From an uncultured Lachnospiraceae bacterium (GTDB lineage: Bacteria; Bacillota; Clostridia; Lachnospirales; Lachnospiraceae): 64,000 nucleotides of DNA. Below, in pieces: positions 35,087 to 43,198 of this stretch. Made by a program: the position numbers and the translations under genes. Below the pieces are notes generated by a model. That model did not search any database. It had not been told where the DNA came from and was given only the letters and a program-made list of their open reading frames with translations. The DNA is taken from positions 1 to 64,000 of the forward strand of contig CAKRHP010000007.1 in assembly GCA_934339135.1 (NCBI GenBank), written 5' to 3'. Position 1 is the stretch's first letter, and each line of letters opens with the position of its first letter.

Positions 35087-35668
35087 ATGATAGATTTGAA
35101 AAATATAAACAATAATATTATTTCAAACAGATGGAAAGAACGGTGCGAAAAACTACCTGATGAGATAAAAGAAAAACTTAATGAGTTGGATAATTCTGAT
35201 GTTTCGGATTATCAACTGCAGGTGATAAAAAGGAAAAGAAGTTATCCAGAAATTGGTGATATCTTTCAAGTTAATCCAAGAGATGATATATATTTTTATG
35301 GTGTTGTTTTAAATAATCATATTCATAATATCAATGGTGATGACTTATTGCTAGTACTAATTTTTAAGCAAAATATTGATATTAAAGGAAGTATTAGCAA
35401 TGGAGTAAAAGAAGATGATTTGTTGCTTCCACCACAGATAGTTGGAAAGGAATATTGGACAAGAGGCTACTTTTATAATGTTGAACACTATGACGAGATA
35501 TTAAATGTCAAGGATTATGGATTCTATAGCATAGGAAAAGGTAAGTTTTTTGATGAATATGGGAAAGAACTTGCTAATCAGCCCAAATTGCTTGGAATCT
35601 ATGGAGTTGCAACTATATCTGGAATTGCAAGAAAAATAAATCAAGAACTAATTATTGCAGGGATGTAA
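35087..35668 (+). CDS. Imm26-like immunity protein
   Basis: 193 residues, cytosolic. The pattern 'YPEIGDIFQVNPRDDIYFYG' followed by 'LLLVLIFKQ' is that of the Imm26 family of polymorphic-toxin immunity proteins. It starts 4 nt after the decayed GIY-YIG-like tip and is intact, so the cell stays immune to a toxin it no longer makes, as is common for orphan immunity genes. Its stop codon TAA (35666-35668) lies within the first bases of RNA element B. AT-rich codon use, as in the rest of the island. Confidence 0.75.
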   Translation: MIDLKNINNNIISNRWKERCEKLPDEIKEKLNELDNSDVSDYQLQVIKRKRSYPEIGDIFQVNPRDDIYFYGVVLNNHIHNINGDDLLLVLIFKQNIDIKGSISNGVKEDDLLLPPQIVGKEYWTRGYFYNVEHYDEILNVKDYGFYSIGKGKFFDEYGKELANQPKLLGIYGVATISGIARKINQELIIAGM

Positions 35669-35864
35669 CATTTAATCTTGACGAACCCAAAAAGTCCATG
35701 TTACAATGGCACGCACAAGAGGTGTAAGAGGGGATGAAATATTCCCTTAATACCTAAACAAAAACATAGAATCGGGAATGTTTTATTGGCGATAACTGCC
35801 ATGGAGCATTCTCGATTTTTCTGTTACAGGACAATCCCGATAAAACTGTCCCAAAGCATAACAT
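35664..35864 (+). ncRNA. Structured RNA element, copy B (promoter, RNA, terminator)
   Basis: Promoter TTGACG (35678-35683), 18-nt spacer, TACAAT (35702-35707). The small helix is GGTGT...ATACC with inner GGGGA...TTCCC. The terminator hairpin pairs AATCGGGAATGTTT with GAGCATTCTCGATT and ends in a T-run near 35820. A further GGACA...TGTCC helix follows. Homologous to copy A from the first base of the shared TGTAACATTT to AGCATAACA. It starts exactly at the 3' end of the Imm26-like gene. Confidence 0.65.
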
Positions 35865-35902
35865 ATTTTGGAACAGCAGAGAAAGTTATGACATACCACA
35901 TT

Positions 35903-36811
35903 TCGGGAGACAGGAGCTTCGATATCTTTAAGAAGTCCTTCTTTTTCGGCAATCTCCCGATATATTCTTGTCTCATAGGACTTTGCTCTTGCCTGCATCT
36001 TTTTTGTTTTGGCACCGATATAGGCTCTGGTAGAGATCATGCGATCCGGTTCCCGCAGGGGATCAAATCCAATCTTGGTATTTTCGTTTTTTTCTGCCCA
36101 GCGGGTGGCTTTGTCGGCGGCAGCTTTCAGGTGACGGATCTCTTTCAGGTGTTTTTCGTTTTCTGCCCGGGCAAAGTGATCAGCTTTTTCTTTATTTTCC
36201 CACCAGGAAGAAAAATTGCCGGACTGAACCTCGATGGAAGAGCGGTTTAATACGAGTACATGATCAATACAGGCATCCAGAAGATCTCTGTCGTGGGATA
36301 CCAGAATAAATCCCTTTTTGGCGGAGAGATATTGTTTCACGATATCGCGGGCATTTCTGTCCAGATGATTGGCTGGCTCATCAATCAGCAGAAAGTCATG
36401 GTCTCCGGAAAATAAAATTGCAAGCATAACCTTTGTAAGCTCTCCGAAGCTTAATGTGGAAATGGGGCGGTATAAAAGCTCCGGGTCGATACCTAAAGCC
36501 GGAAGTTCCCGAAAGACACGCCAGTCTTCGGTGTTGGGTTTCCAGAGATCCATAAGCTCATAAGCGCACCGGCTGTAGTCGGTCTCATTGACAGGATAAG
36601 GAAAATAATCAAAGGAGACACCGGAAGAAATAGAACCCTCATAAGAATATTCGCCCAGCAGAAGTTTCAAAAAGGTGGTTTTTCCTTTGCCGTTCCGACC
36701 GATAAATCCCAGTTTCCAGTTAGTATCAAGGGTGAAGGTGACGTGTTCAAAAATATTGTCAAAGCTGTTGTCATAACAGAAGGTAAGATTGTTTACGTGA
36801 ATTGCAGCCAT
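35903..36811 (-). pseudogene. N-terminal half of the split ABC-F ATPase gene
   Basis: Start ATG 36811-36809 has AAAGGAGG eight bases upstream on the minus strand. About 303 residues are genuine: the first ABC domain with Walker A 'GRNGKGKTT', signature 'LSFGELTKV', Walker B 'FLLIDEPANHLD', H-switch 'VSHD', then the charged inter-domain linker ending 'EGLLKDIEAPVSR'. Downstream of 35903 the frame stays open to 35783 but runs through the RNA element and is not ABC sequence. The second ABC domain is at 19359-19973. Only a truncated single-domain protein could be made here. Confidence 0.85.
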
Positions 36812-37292
36812 ATGGTCTGCCTCCTTTCGGAGCAACCTGTTTCTGAGAGTGCATGTAGAAACGTAAAATGTCGGATAAATTGTTTCTCATATCCATAGAA
36901 AGCTGGCAAAACCATATATAGCCATATATAGCACCGAATAGGAATCGGTTACAAAGAGCTGTCGATATGGAAAAATTGTAAGATAAATGACAGGATAATC
37001 CGATCAAGCATTTCTTAAACAAGCGTATCTTTAAAATAAGGCACCCTAAAAAGCCTATAAAACAGGCGGCTCAATAAAAATACAATGAATTGCTTTCGTC
37101 AAATTATCGAATAATCATTTTCTCACCATTCTCCTAAAAGGAGCCCTTTCTTTATCTGATGCAACAGAAATCAACGGTGTGTGATCGAAGGATCTGTTGT
37201 GTTATAGCAAAGGATAGCACAGAGTGCGGGGAGTTTCAACACAAAGATAAAACATCATAGAAAATGCTAATATATTCTAAAAGAATATCCTG
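36812..37292. other. Leader of the split ABC-F gene (minus strand), with possible attenuator
   Basis: About 480 bp without a supported gene. On the minus strand, AGGAGAATGGTGAGAAAATG near 37138-37118 could express four-codon leader peptides. Further along, GCCTG/TAGGC (about 37068-37054) is followed by five T, a weak terminator-like hairpin. ABC-F resistance genes often have such attenuated leaders; here the evidence is weak. An ATATTC/GAATAT inverted repeat lies at 37272-37288 next to the feoAB promoter. Confidence 0.35.
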
Positions 37293-37344
37293 TTGACATA
37301 ACAGATCGTTTGGTATAACTTATGTTTGTTGATAAAAATTATCA
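37293..37344 (+). promoter_or_regulatory. feoAB promoter region with Fur-box-like palindrome
   Basis: TTGACA (37293-37298) and TATAAC (37314-37319), spacing 15. Just downstream is a perfect inverted repeat TGATAA-AAA-TTATCA (37330-37344), resembling half-sites of a Fur box, suitable for iron-dependent repression. Confidence 0.6.
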
Positions 37345-37429
37345 TTAGACGATGCAAACTGTGGGCGGTGACGGGATGAGAAAAGTCCGTTTAAGAACCG
37401 TATCACATGAGATAAAGAGGGCATAGGTT

Positions 37430-39772
37430 ATGACATTAAAGGAATTAGAAATCGGAAAGAGTGCCGTGATCCGGACGGTAGGAGGAAAAGGGGCATTGCG
37501 CCAGCATTTTCTGGATATGGGGATGATCCCCGGGGCAGAGGTGACGGTGGTGAAGCTGGCACCGATGGGAGATCCTATGGAGCTGCAGGTTCATGGTTAT
37601 GAGCTGACGCTCCGGCTGGCGGAAGCGGATCAGATCGAAATTGCGCCGATCGATCAGAGAACCAGAAGCCATGCAGGACGGGAGCGGCTGCAGGCGACGG
37701 AGCATCCCGGTCTTGGTGAGGAGGGAAAGTATCATTCCAAGGAGGATGAAAATCCGCTGCCGGAGGGAACGCTGCTGACATATGCGTTGGTGGGCAATCA
37801 GAACTGCGGAAAGACGACGCTTTTTAATCAGCTGACGGGTTCGAACCAGCATGTGGGCAATTTCCCGGGTGTGACGGTGGACCGGAAGGATGGCACCATT
37901 AAAGGACATACAGAAACAGATATTACGGATCTGCCCGGTATTTATTCCATGTCTCCCTACAGCAGTGAGGAGATTGTATCCCGCAATTTTGTGCTGGAGG
38001 AGAGACCGCGGGCACTGATCAATATAGTAGATGCAACAAATATTGAGCGGAATCTCTATCTGACCATGCAGCTTCTGGAGATGGATATTCCTATGGTGGT
38101 TGCACTGAATATGATGGATGAGGTGACGGGAAATCAGGGAGCGGTAGATGTTAATGGAATGGAAGCATTGCTCGGAGTGCCGGTGATCCCGATCTCCGCA
38201 GCCAGAAATGAGGGCGTGGACGAGCTGGTCCGCCATGCACTTCATATTGCAAAGTATCAGGAGAAACCGCTGCGTCAGGATTTTTGTGATAAAAATGATC
38301 ACGATGGTGCCGTACACCGATGTATTCATGCGGTGATCCATCTGATCGAGGATCATGCAGAGCATGCAAAGATTCCGGTGCGTTTTGCGGCGACAAAGGC
38401 GATCGAAGGGGATCCATTGATCTTAGAAAAGCTAGCACTGGATCAGAACGAAACAGAAATGTTAGAGCATATTGTACAGCAGATGGAAGCGGAGCGGGGT
38501 CTGGATCGCAGTGCGGCGATCGCAGATATGCGGTTTGATTTTATTGAACGTCTGTGTGAGCAGACTGTCGTGAAGCCGAAGGAGAGCCGGGAACGGATCC
38601 GCAGTGAGCGCATTGATCGTGTATTGACGGGGAAATATACAGCAATTCCATGCTTTGTTGGAATTATGTTACTTGTTTTTTACCTGACCTTTAATGTGAT
38701 CGGGGCATGGCTGCAGAATATTCTGCAGATGGGGATAGACGCTGTATCCGGTATTGTGGACAGAGGGCTTACAACGCTTCAGGTCAATGAAGCGATACAC
38801 AGCCTGATCATTGATGGCATTTTTACCGGTGTGGGAAGTGTGCTGAGTTTTCTGCCGATCATTGTAACGCTGTTTTTTTTCCTGTCCCTGATGGAGGACA
38901 GCGGCTATATTGCCCGTGTCGCGTTCGTGATGGACAAACTGCTGCGCAAGATCGGTCTGTCCGGCCGCAGTATTGTGCCGATGCTGATCGGGTTTGGCTG
39001 TACTGTGCCGGCGGTGATGGCTACCCGTACACTGACCAGCGAACGTGACCGCAAGATGACTATATTATTAACGCCGTTTATGAGCTGTACGGCGAAGTTG
39101 CCGATCTATTCCTTCTTTGTCAGCGTATTTTTCCCGGGGCACGGGGGACTTATCATGGCGGGGCTTTATCTGTTTGGGATTATAATGGGAATTCTTGTGG
39201 CGTTTTTGTACAAGGGGACGCTTTTTCAGGGAGAGCCGGTACCGTTTGTCATGGAACTGCCAAACTACCGCCTGCCGGGAGCAAAGAATGTGGCACAGCT
39301 CCTGTGGGAGAAGGCGAAGGACTTTTTGCAGAAGGCGTTTTCGGTCATTCTGATCGCAACGATCGTTGTATGGTTCCTGCAAAGCTTTAATCTCCGTCTG
39401 AATATGGTGAAGGATTCGGCAGACAGTATATTGGCGGCAGTCTCTTCTCTGCTGGTACCGTTGTTTGTGCCGCTTGGTCTTGGAGACTGGCGGATCTGTA
39501 CAGCACTTCTCAGCGGTTTTATGGCAAAGGAAAGCGTAGTATCCACGCTGGGAGTTCTGTTCGGTGGAAATATTGGTTCCGTAATGTCTCCGGTTTCTGC
39601 AGCATCCCTGCTGGTATTCAGTCTGCTGTATACGCCATGTGTGGCGGCGATTGCTTCTATTAAAAGAGAGCTGGGCAGTAAATGGGCTGTGGGTGTTGTG
39701 TTCTGGCAATGTGCGGTGGCATGGATCGCAGCATTTCTGGTGAGATTGGTGTGTATGGGTGTGATGGGATGA
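37430..39772 (+). CDS. feoB: FeoA-FeoB fusion ferrous iron transporter
   Basis: 780 residues. Residues ~1-75 are a complete FeoA SH3-like domain ('ALRQHFLDMGMIPGAEV'). After a short charged linker comes the FeoB G domain: G1 'GNQNCGKTT' (about 120-128), G3 'DLPG', G4 'NMMD'. The membrane domain has the conserved 'GFGCTVPAVMATRT' and 'FMSCTAKLPIYSFF' gates. It imports Fe2+ across the cytoplasmic membrane using GTP. The fusion removes the need for a separate feoA gene. A Fur-box-like palindrome lies upstream, so low-iron induction is expected. No FeoC is recognised downstream. Confidence 0.95.
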   Translation: MTLKELEIGKSAVIRTVGGKGALRQHFLDMGMIPGAEVTVVKLAPMGDPMELQVHGYELTLRLAEADQIEIAPIDQRTRSHAGRERLQATEHPGLGEEGKYHSKEDENPLPEGTLLTYALVGNQNCGKTTLFNQLTGSNQHVGNFPGVTVDRKDGTIKGHTETDITDLPGIYSMSPYSSEEIVSRNFVLEERPRALINIVDATNIERNLYLTMQLLEMDIPMVVALNMMDEVTGNQGAVDVNGMEALLGVPVIPISAARNEGVDELVRHALHIAKYQEKPLRQDFCDKNDHDGAVHRCIHAVIHLIEDHAEHAKIPVRFAATKAIEGDPLILEKLALDQNETEMLEHIVQQMEAERGLDRSAAIADMRFDFIERLCEQTVVKPKESRERIRSERIDRVLTGKYTAIPCFVGIMLLVFYLTFNVIGAWLQNILQMGIDAVSGIVDRGLTTLQVNEAIHSLIIDGIFTGVGSVLSFLPIIVTLFFFLSLMEDSGYIARVAFVMDKLLRKIGLSGRSIVPMLIGFGCTVPAVMATRTLTSERDRKMTILLTPFMSCTAKLPIYSFFVSVFFPGHGGLIMAGLYLFGIIMGILVAFLYKGTLFQGEPVPFVMELPNYRLPGAKNVAQLLWEKAKDFLQKAFSVILIATIVVWFLQSFNLRLNMVKDSADSILAAVSSLLVPLFVPLGLGDWRICTALLSGFMAKESVVSTLGVLFGGNIGSVMSPVSAASLLVFSLLYTPCVAAIASIKRELGSKWAVGVVFWQCAVAWIAAFLVRLVCMGVMG

Positions 39773-39908
39773 TCGAGGAGGTGCGGGATCTGAGCGTCCG
39801 TGTGGGAAAGTTTCCGTTAAAAAAGGCCTCGGTTTGAAAATGAAATAACGGTGACAATCTATGATGAATATGGTACAATTCGTAAATAAAGGGAAAAGGA
39901 GAGGCGTT

Positions 39909-40133
39909 ATGGACTCACATCAGAAAAAGAAAATAGCACCGGTCATTATCACGCTGCTTGTTATTTTATATTATCTGCTCTATTTTTGTCTGGTCATCAG
40001 CCTTGTACCAATGATATTCAAGATCATACTGGCGGTGATCCCGGCAGCACTGGGCGGAGCGATGATATATGTCTGTATGGAGAGAATCAAAGAAATCGAT
40101 GGAGGAGAAGAAGATGATCTTAGTAAATACTGA
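39909..40133 (+). CDS. Small two-TM membrane protein
   Basis: 74 residues from the ATG at 39909, which has AAAGGAGAGG upstream. A basic N-terminus is followed by two hydrophobic helices ('VIITLLVILYYLLYFCLVIS' and 'IILAVIPAALGGAMIYVCM') and an acidic C-terminus. No family is recognised. Its 3' end overlaps the start of the YbjQ gene by 20 nt, so the two are translationally coupled and probably act together at the membrane. Confidence 0.75.
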   Translation: MDSHQKKKIAPVIITLLVILYYLLYFCLVISLVPMIFKIILAVIPAALGGAMIYVCMERIKEIDGGEEDDLSKY

Positions 40134-40425
40134 TTACATTACCGGGAAGGAACTGGAAATGCTGGGGCTGGTGAAGGGAAGCACAATTCAGTCCAAGAAT
40201 GTTGGAAGAGATATTACACAGAGCCTGAAGACTCTGGTGGGCGGCGAGTTGAAGGCGTACAATGAGATGATGACGGAGGCGCGGGCACTCGCCACCAAGA
40301 GAATGGTGATGGAGGCAGAGAGTCTGGATGCAGATGCTGTTGTGAATGTGCGCTATGCATCTTCGGCGGTAATGCAGGGAGCGGCCGAAGTGATCGCTTA
40401 TGGCACGGCAGTAAAGTTTAAGTAG
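40114..40425 (+). CDS. ybjQ: YbjQ family protein (UPF0145)
   Basis: 103 residues from the ATG at 40114, with GGAGGAG upstream and inside the previous gene. The YbjQ fold is recognised from 'MILVNTDYITGKELEMLGLV', 'GGELKAYNEMMTEARALA' and the C-terminal 'DADAVVNVRYASSAVM'. These small pentameric, ferritin-cage-like proteins have been called heavy-metal binding, but their role is not established. It is coupled to a small membrane protein and lies 13 nt before the ClC gene. Confidence 0.85.
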   Translation: MILVNTDYITGKELEMLGLVKGSTIQSKNVGRDITQSLKTLVGGELKAYNEMMTEARALATKRMVMEAESLDADAVVNVRYASSAVMQGAAEVIAYGTAVKFK

Positions 40426-40438
40426 ACAAGGGGAAATT

Positions 40439-41707
40439 ATGCGCCAGATAAAAATGATCCGATTTTATATAGGAAGAATAATGAGAAATCTCGCAGTTTT
40501 TATACGCTGGGGGATTTTCTCTGCATTTGTAGGCCTTTTTGTGGGAAGCTTCAGTACGTTGTTTGCTTTTTGTCTGCGTCAGGTGACGGCGTTTCGGACG
40601 GAGAATCCATGGCTGATCCTGTGCCTGCCTTTGGCGGGTGTTGTGATCGTCTTTTTGTATGGAATATTTCGATACAAGAACGATAAAGGAACCAATATGG
40701 TGCTTTCCTCCATCCATGCGGAGGCGGAAGTGCCATTCCGGATGGCACCACTGATCTTTATCTCCACGATCATCACGCATTTGTTTGGTGGAAGTGCCGG
40801 ACGTGAGGGGGCAGCGCTGCAGCTTGGCGGCAGCATTGGGCAGCAGCTTGGCAAGCTGTTCCGGTTTGATGAGAAGGATCAGCGGGTTGTGGTCATGTGT
40901 GGTATGAGTGCGGCATTTTCGGCCATTTTTGGGACGCCGATCGCAGCGTCCATATTTTCCATGGAGGTGGTCAGCGTCGGTGTGATGTATTATGCTGCTC
41001 TGGTTCCCTGTGTTTTTTCTTCACTGGTGGCTTCTAAGTTTGCAACCCATATGGGTATTGGACCCAATGTATTTAAAATACGTCATATGCCGCTTTTTGA
41101 GGTGGTTCCAAGTCTGAAGATCATCGGGCTGGCACTTTGCTGTGCTGCTCTCAGCGTCGTGTTTTGTATGGCACTTCATTCTCTGGGAGATTTTTATAGG
41201 AATAAACTAAAGAATCCATACATCAGAATCATAGTATCTTCTCTGGTGATCATTCTGCTGACGATCATTTTGCAGACCGATGATTATATGGGGGCCGGTG
41301 TGCCGGTGATCCAGCGGGCGATTCAGGGAAAGGTGGAGCCGCTTGCGTTTGTATGGAAAATTGTTTTTACGGCGTTGACGCTGGAAGCAGGTTTTAAAGG
41401 TGGCGAGATCGTACCATCATTTTTTGTGGGAGCAACCTTTGGATGCCTGTTTGGTCATATTCTGGGGATTTCTCCATCGCTGTGTGCGGCAGTGGGCATG
41501 ATGTCTGTTTTCTGCGGTGTGACAAACTGTCCTGTCACATCCATGCTGATCGCATTTGAGCTGTTTGGATATCATGGGGTGCCGTTTTTTCTGCTGGGGA
41601 TCAGTGTGAGTTACCTGATGTCAGGATATTATGGACTTTATCATGACCAGACCATCGTGTATTCGAAATATAAGACAGAATATATTAACAGAAAAGCCCA
41701 CAACTAA
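40439..41707 (+). CDS. ClC-family chloride channel or antiporter
   Basis: 422 residues with about ten hydrophobic segments. ClC selectivity motifs are present: 'GGSAGREGAALQLGGSIG' (the GREGP-type loop, with Ala for Pro), 'GTPIAASIFSMEV' (the gating-glutamate region 'GxFxP' equivalent is degenerate) and 'GGEIVPSFFVGATFG'. It lacks C-terminal CBS domains. Transport could be chloride or fluoride; no fluoride-riboswitch-like sequence precedes it. It starts 13 nt after ybjQ (GGGGAAA site) and is the last gene of that unit. Confidence 0.85.
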   Translation: MRQIKMIRFYIGRIMRNLAVFIRWGIFSAFVGLFVGSFSTLFAFCLRQVTAFRTENPWLILCLPLAGVVIVFLYGIFRYKNDKGTNMVLSSIHAEAEVPFRMAPLIFISTIITHLFGGSAGREGAALQLGGSIGQQLGKLFRFDEKDQRVVVMCGMSAAFSAIFGTPIAASIFSMEVVSVGVMYYAALVPCVFSSLVASKFATHMGIGPNVFKIRHMPLFEVVPSLKIIGLALCCAALSVVFCMALHSLGDFYRNKLKNPYIRIIVSSLVIILLTIILQTDDYMGAGVPVIQRAIQGKVEPLAFVWKIVFTALTLEAGFKGGEIVPSFFVGATFGCLFGHILGISPSLCAAVGMMSVFCGVTNCPVTSMLIAFELFGYHGVPFFLLGISVSYLMSGYYGLYHDQTIVYSKYKTEYINRKAHN

Positions 41708-41731
41708 AGCGAATAAAATTCGCTTGGCAAA

Positions 41732-41862
41732 TTTGTGCCTGCGGCCCAAAGTTTGCGGTGCTAAGAAAAAGTGTAGTTAGTACTTCTATACCAGCAAAGT
41801 ACGCTGTTGAGAAGCACTACGATTTTACTCCTGAAAAACGCAAAATCGGCGTTTTTCTTTTG
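41732..41862. repeat. Structured tandem repeat, copy 1
   Basis: A ~131-bp unit almost identical to 41877-42007, offset 145 bp. It contains the helix TAGTACTTCT/AGAAGCACTA with an inner CAGC/GCTG stem, then an AAAAACGC/GCGTTTTT hairpin that terminates in both directions. It sits between the convergent ClC and DUF402 genes. Sequence differences are few, suggesting a recent tandem duplication. Confidence 0.75.
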
Positions 41863-41876
41863 ATTAATTTATAGGG

Positions 41877-42007
41877 TTTGTGCCTGCGGCCCAAAGTTTG
41901 CGGTGCTGAGATAAAGTGTAGTTAGTACTTCTATACCAGCAAAGTACGCTGTCAAGAAGTACTACGATTTTACTCCTGAAAAACGCAGAATCAGCGTTTT
42001 TCTTTTG
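41877..42007. repeat. Structured tandem repeat, copy 2
   Basis: Second copy. Here the main helix is perfect (TAGTACTTCT with AGAAGTACTA) and the loop keeps CAGC/GCTG. It ends with AAAAACGC/GCGTTTTT plus a T-run. It could be a small RNA or simply a doubled terminator. Confidence 0.75.
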
Positions 42008-42019
42008 GGTAATTTTTAT

Positions 42020-42496
42020 CTATTCTCTGGATGTGATCGGCTCGGTGAGCTCATCTAAGTGGCCCTCGTAAATAAAACGCAGGAGATTATTGGTCTGGCG
42101 CAGGGCCTTTGCCAGAAGTGGAGCCGGCAGCGTCAGGTTTTCTGTAAAGTCGGCAAATTCATCCAGGTCCACGACTTCAACGTGTTTGTCCGGATAGATC
42201 AGTACATCAATAAGGAGATCGTGGAAAATGTATGTATTTTCCTCCGGACGGTACTCTGTCTCGATAATATCGCAATACCAGTATACAAGATTGTCCTTGG
42301 AATCAAAGACCTTGCTGATCTTAAAGCCGTCCTTCATATAATACACAGAAATACCGTGGTCAATATCTTTGCGCGGTTTCAGAATATTCCATTTGGTCAC
42401 AAGAATATTGTCATCCCGATAAAGGATCAGATCGTCTTTTAATTCCACTGTTTCATCCGGCATGTAACGCCTCCGGTACAAATGAATCGTCTCCAT
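42020..42496 (-). CDS. DUF402 family protein
   Basis: 158 residues on the minus strand, start 42496, with AAAGGAGA upstream. The DUF402 barrel is recognised from 'YWYCDIIETEY' and 'FHDLLIDVLIYPDKHVEVVD', which carry the conserved Tyr, Asp and Glu/His pattern. Members include nucleoside tri/diphosphatases (Ntdp) and RNA-associated proteins; the exact substrate is unclear. It is convergent with the ClC gene, with the tandem structured repeats in between, and divergent from the atp operon. Confidence 0.75.
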   Translation of the reverse strand: METIHLYRRRYMPDETVELKDDLILYRDDNILVTKWNILKPRKDIDHGISVYYMKDGFKISKVFDSKDNLVYWYCDIIETEYRPEENTYIFHDLLIDVLIYPDKHVEVVDLDEFADFTENLTLPAPLLAKALRQTNNLLRFIYEGHLDELTEPITSRE

Positions 42497-42633
42497 GGTA
42501 TTCTCCTTTGTGAATATGCGTTTCGTTCACGTCATTAAATTATTACAGATTATTATAACGGGCTTACGGGGGATTGTAAATGATTTTTTGTGTAAATCAG
42601 AATTGAAATGGGTGATCAGGAAGAAGTATCCTG

Positions 42634-42662
42634 TGGACTTTTTGTACAAATTATTATATAAT
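42634..42662 (+). promoter_or_regulatory. Predicted promoter of the atp operon
   Basis: TGGACT (42634-42639), 17-nt spacer, consensus TATAAT (42657-42662), about 70 nt before atpZ. Confidence 0.65.
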
Positions 42663-42733
42663 AAACCCGTATATGTAGATTTTTTGTGCAATCTTTCAGG
42701 ACTGCGAAAGAATTTGAAAATGGTGTTATAGTC

Positions 42734-43072
42734 ATGAACAAAAAGGAAAAAAATATATTGAAGGCATTTGCGATGGTATCGCAGATCAGCATTACGATTC
42801 TGGTACCAATCTGCCTCAGTGGCTGGATCGGCTGGTGGCTGGACGGACAGTTTCATACGCAGATATGGTTTGTAGTTATGATCGTTCTGGGAATAGGAGC
42901 GGCCTTTCGCAACGTGTATTATCTGACAAAGTCCTTTTATTCAGAAGATATGAAGAAGGAGCATGAGCGCCTTCAGTATATAGAAGAGTTAAAAAAGCAG
43001 GGGCGGGAACGTGCCGGCAGGGAGAAAGCAGAAAACGTCTCTGGAGAGCAGTCGGACACGATTAAGAAGTAA
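42734..43072 (+). CDS. atpZ: AtpZ/AtpI-type ATP synthase accessory protein
   Basis: 112 residues from the ATG at 42734. Two TM helices ('ISITILVPICLSGWIGWWLD' and 'IWFVVMIVLGIGAAFRNVYY') with the small-residue pattern of AtpZ, then a long charged cytoplasmic tail. AtpZ/AtpI proteins help assemble the c-ring and may take part in Mg2+ or ion supply. It is the first gene of the complete F1Fo operon. Confidence 0.8.
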   Translation: MNKKEKNILKAFAMVSQISITILVPICLSGWIGWWLDGQFHTQIWFVVMIVLGIGAAFRNVYYLTKSFYSEDMKKEHERLQYIEELKKQGRERAGREKAENVSGEQSDTIKK

Positions 43073-43198
43073 TATCCGGTTCCGGCATAAATACAAGGAT
43101 GGTGAAACGGCATAAGCTCAGGCACAGATTTTAGCGGAGGTTTTATTCCGGGCGGAGCAGTTTTTAAATTTTGAGATTACGGGATATGGAGGATTCGT

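Larger units (their letters stand above)
19973..35902. mobile_element. 15.9-kb island inserted in an ABC-F gene (agr + RHS toxin + IS110)
   Basis: Boundaries are set by the two halves of the ABC-F gene: left T-run 19970-19973, right T-run 35901-35903. Four T on the left, three on the right and five needed for an intact frame would leave a 2-bp TT overlap. Contents in order: xre (-), agr regulator, agr kinase, agrB, agrD, rhs, immunity gene, RNA element A, IS110, orphan toxin tip, Imm26-like gene, RNA element B. No integrase gene is present, so the agent that inserted it is unknown; no clear terminal inverted repeats were found. Confidence 0.75.

Noticed and set aside
19973..35902. Terminal inverted repeats of the island
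   Set aside because: Only a loose TTTCTxxGCTG similarity at different distances from the two ends was found, which is not convincing.
35783..36835. A 350-codon minus-strand frame that looks like an intact short ABC-F gene
   Set aside because: Its last ~39 codons run through RNA element B and show no ABC similarity; the real second domain lies at 19359-19973, so it is a truncated gene with a fortuitous tail.
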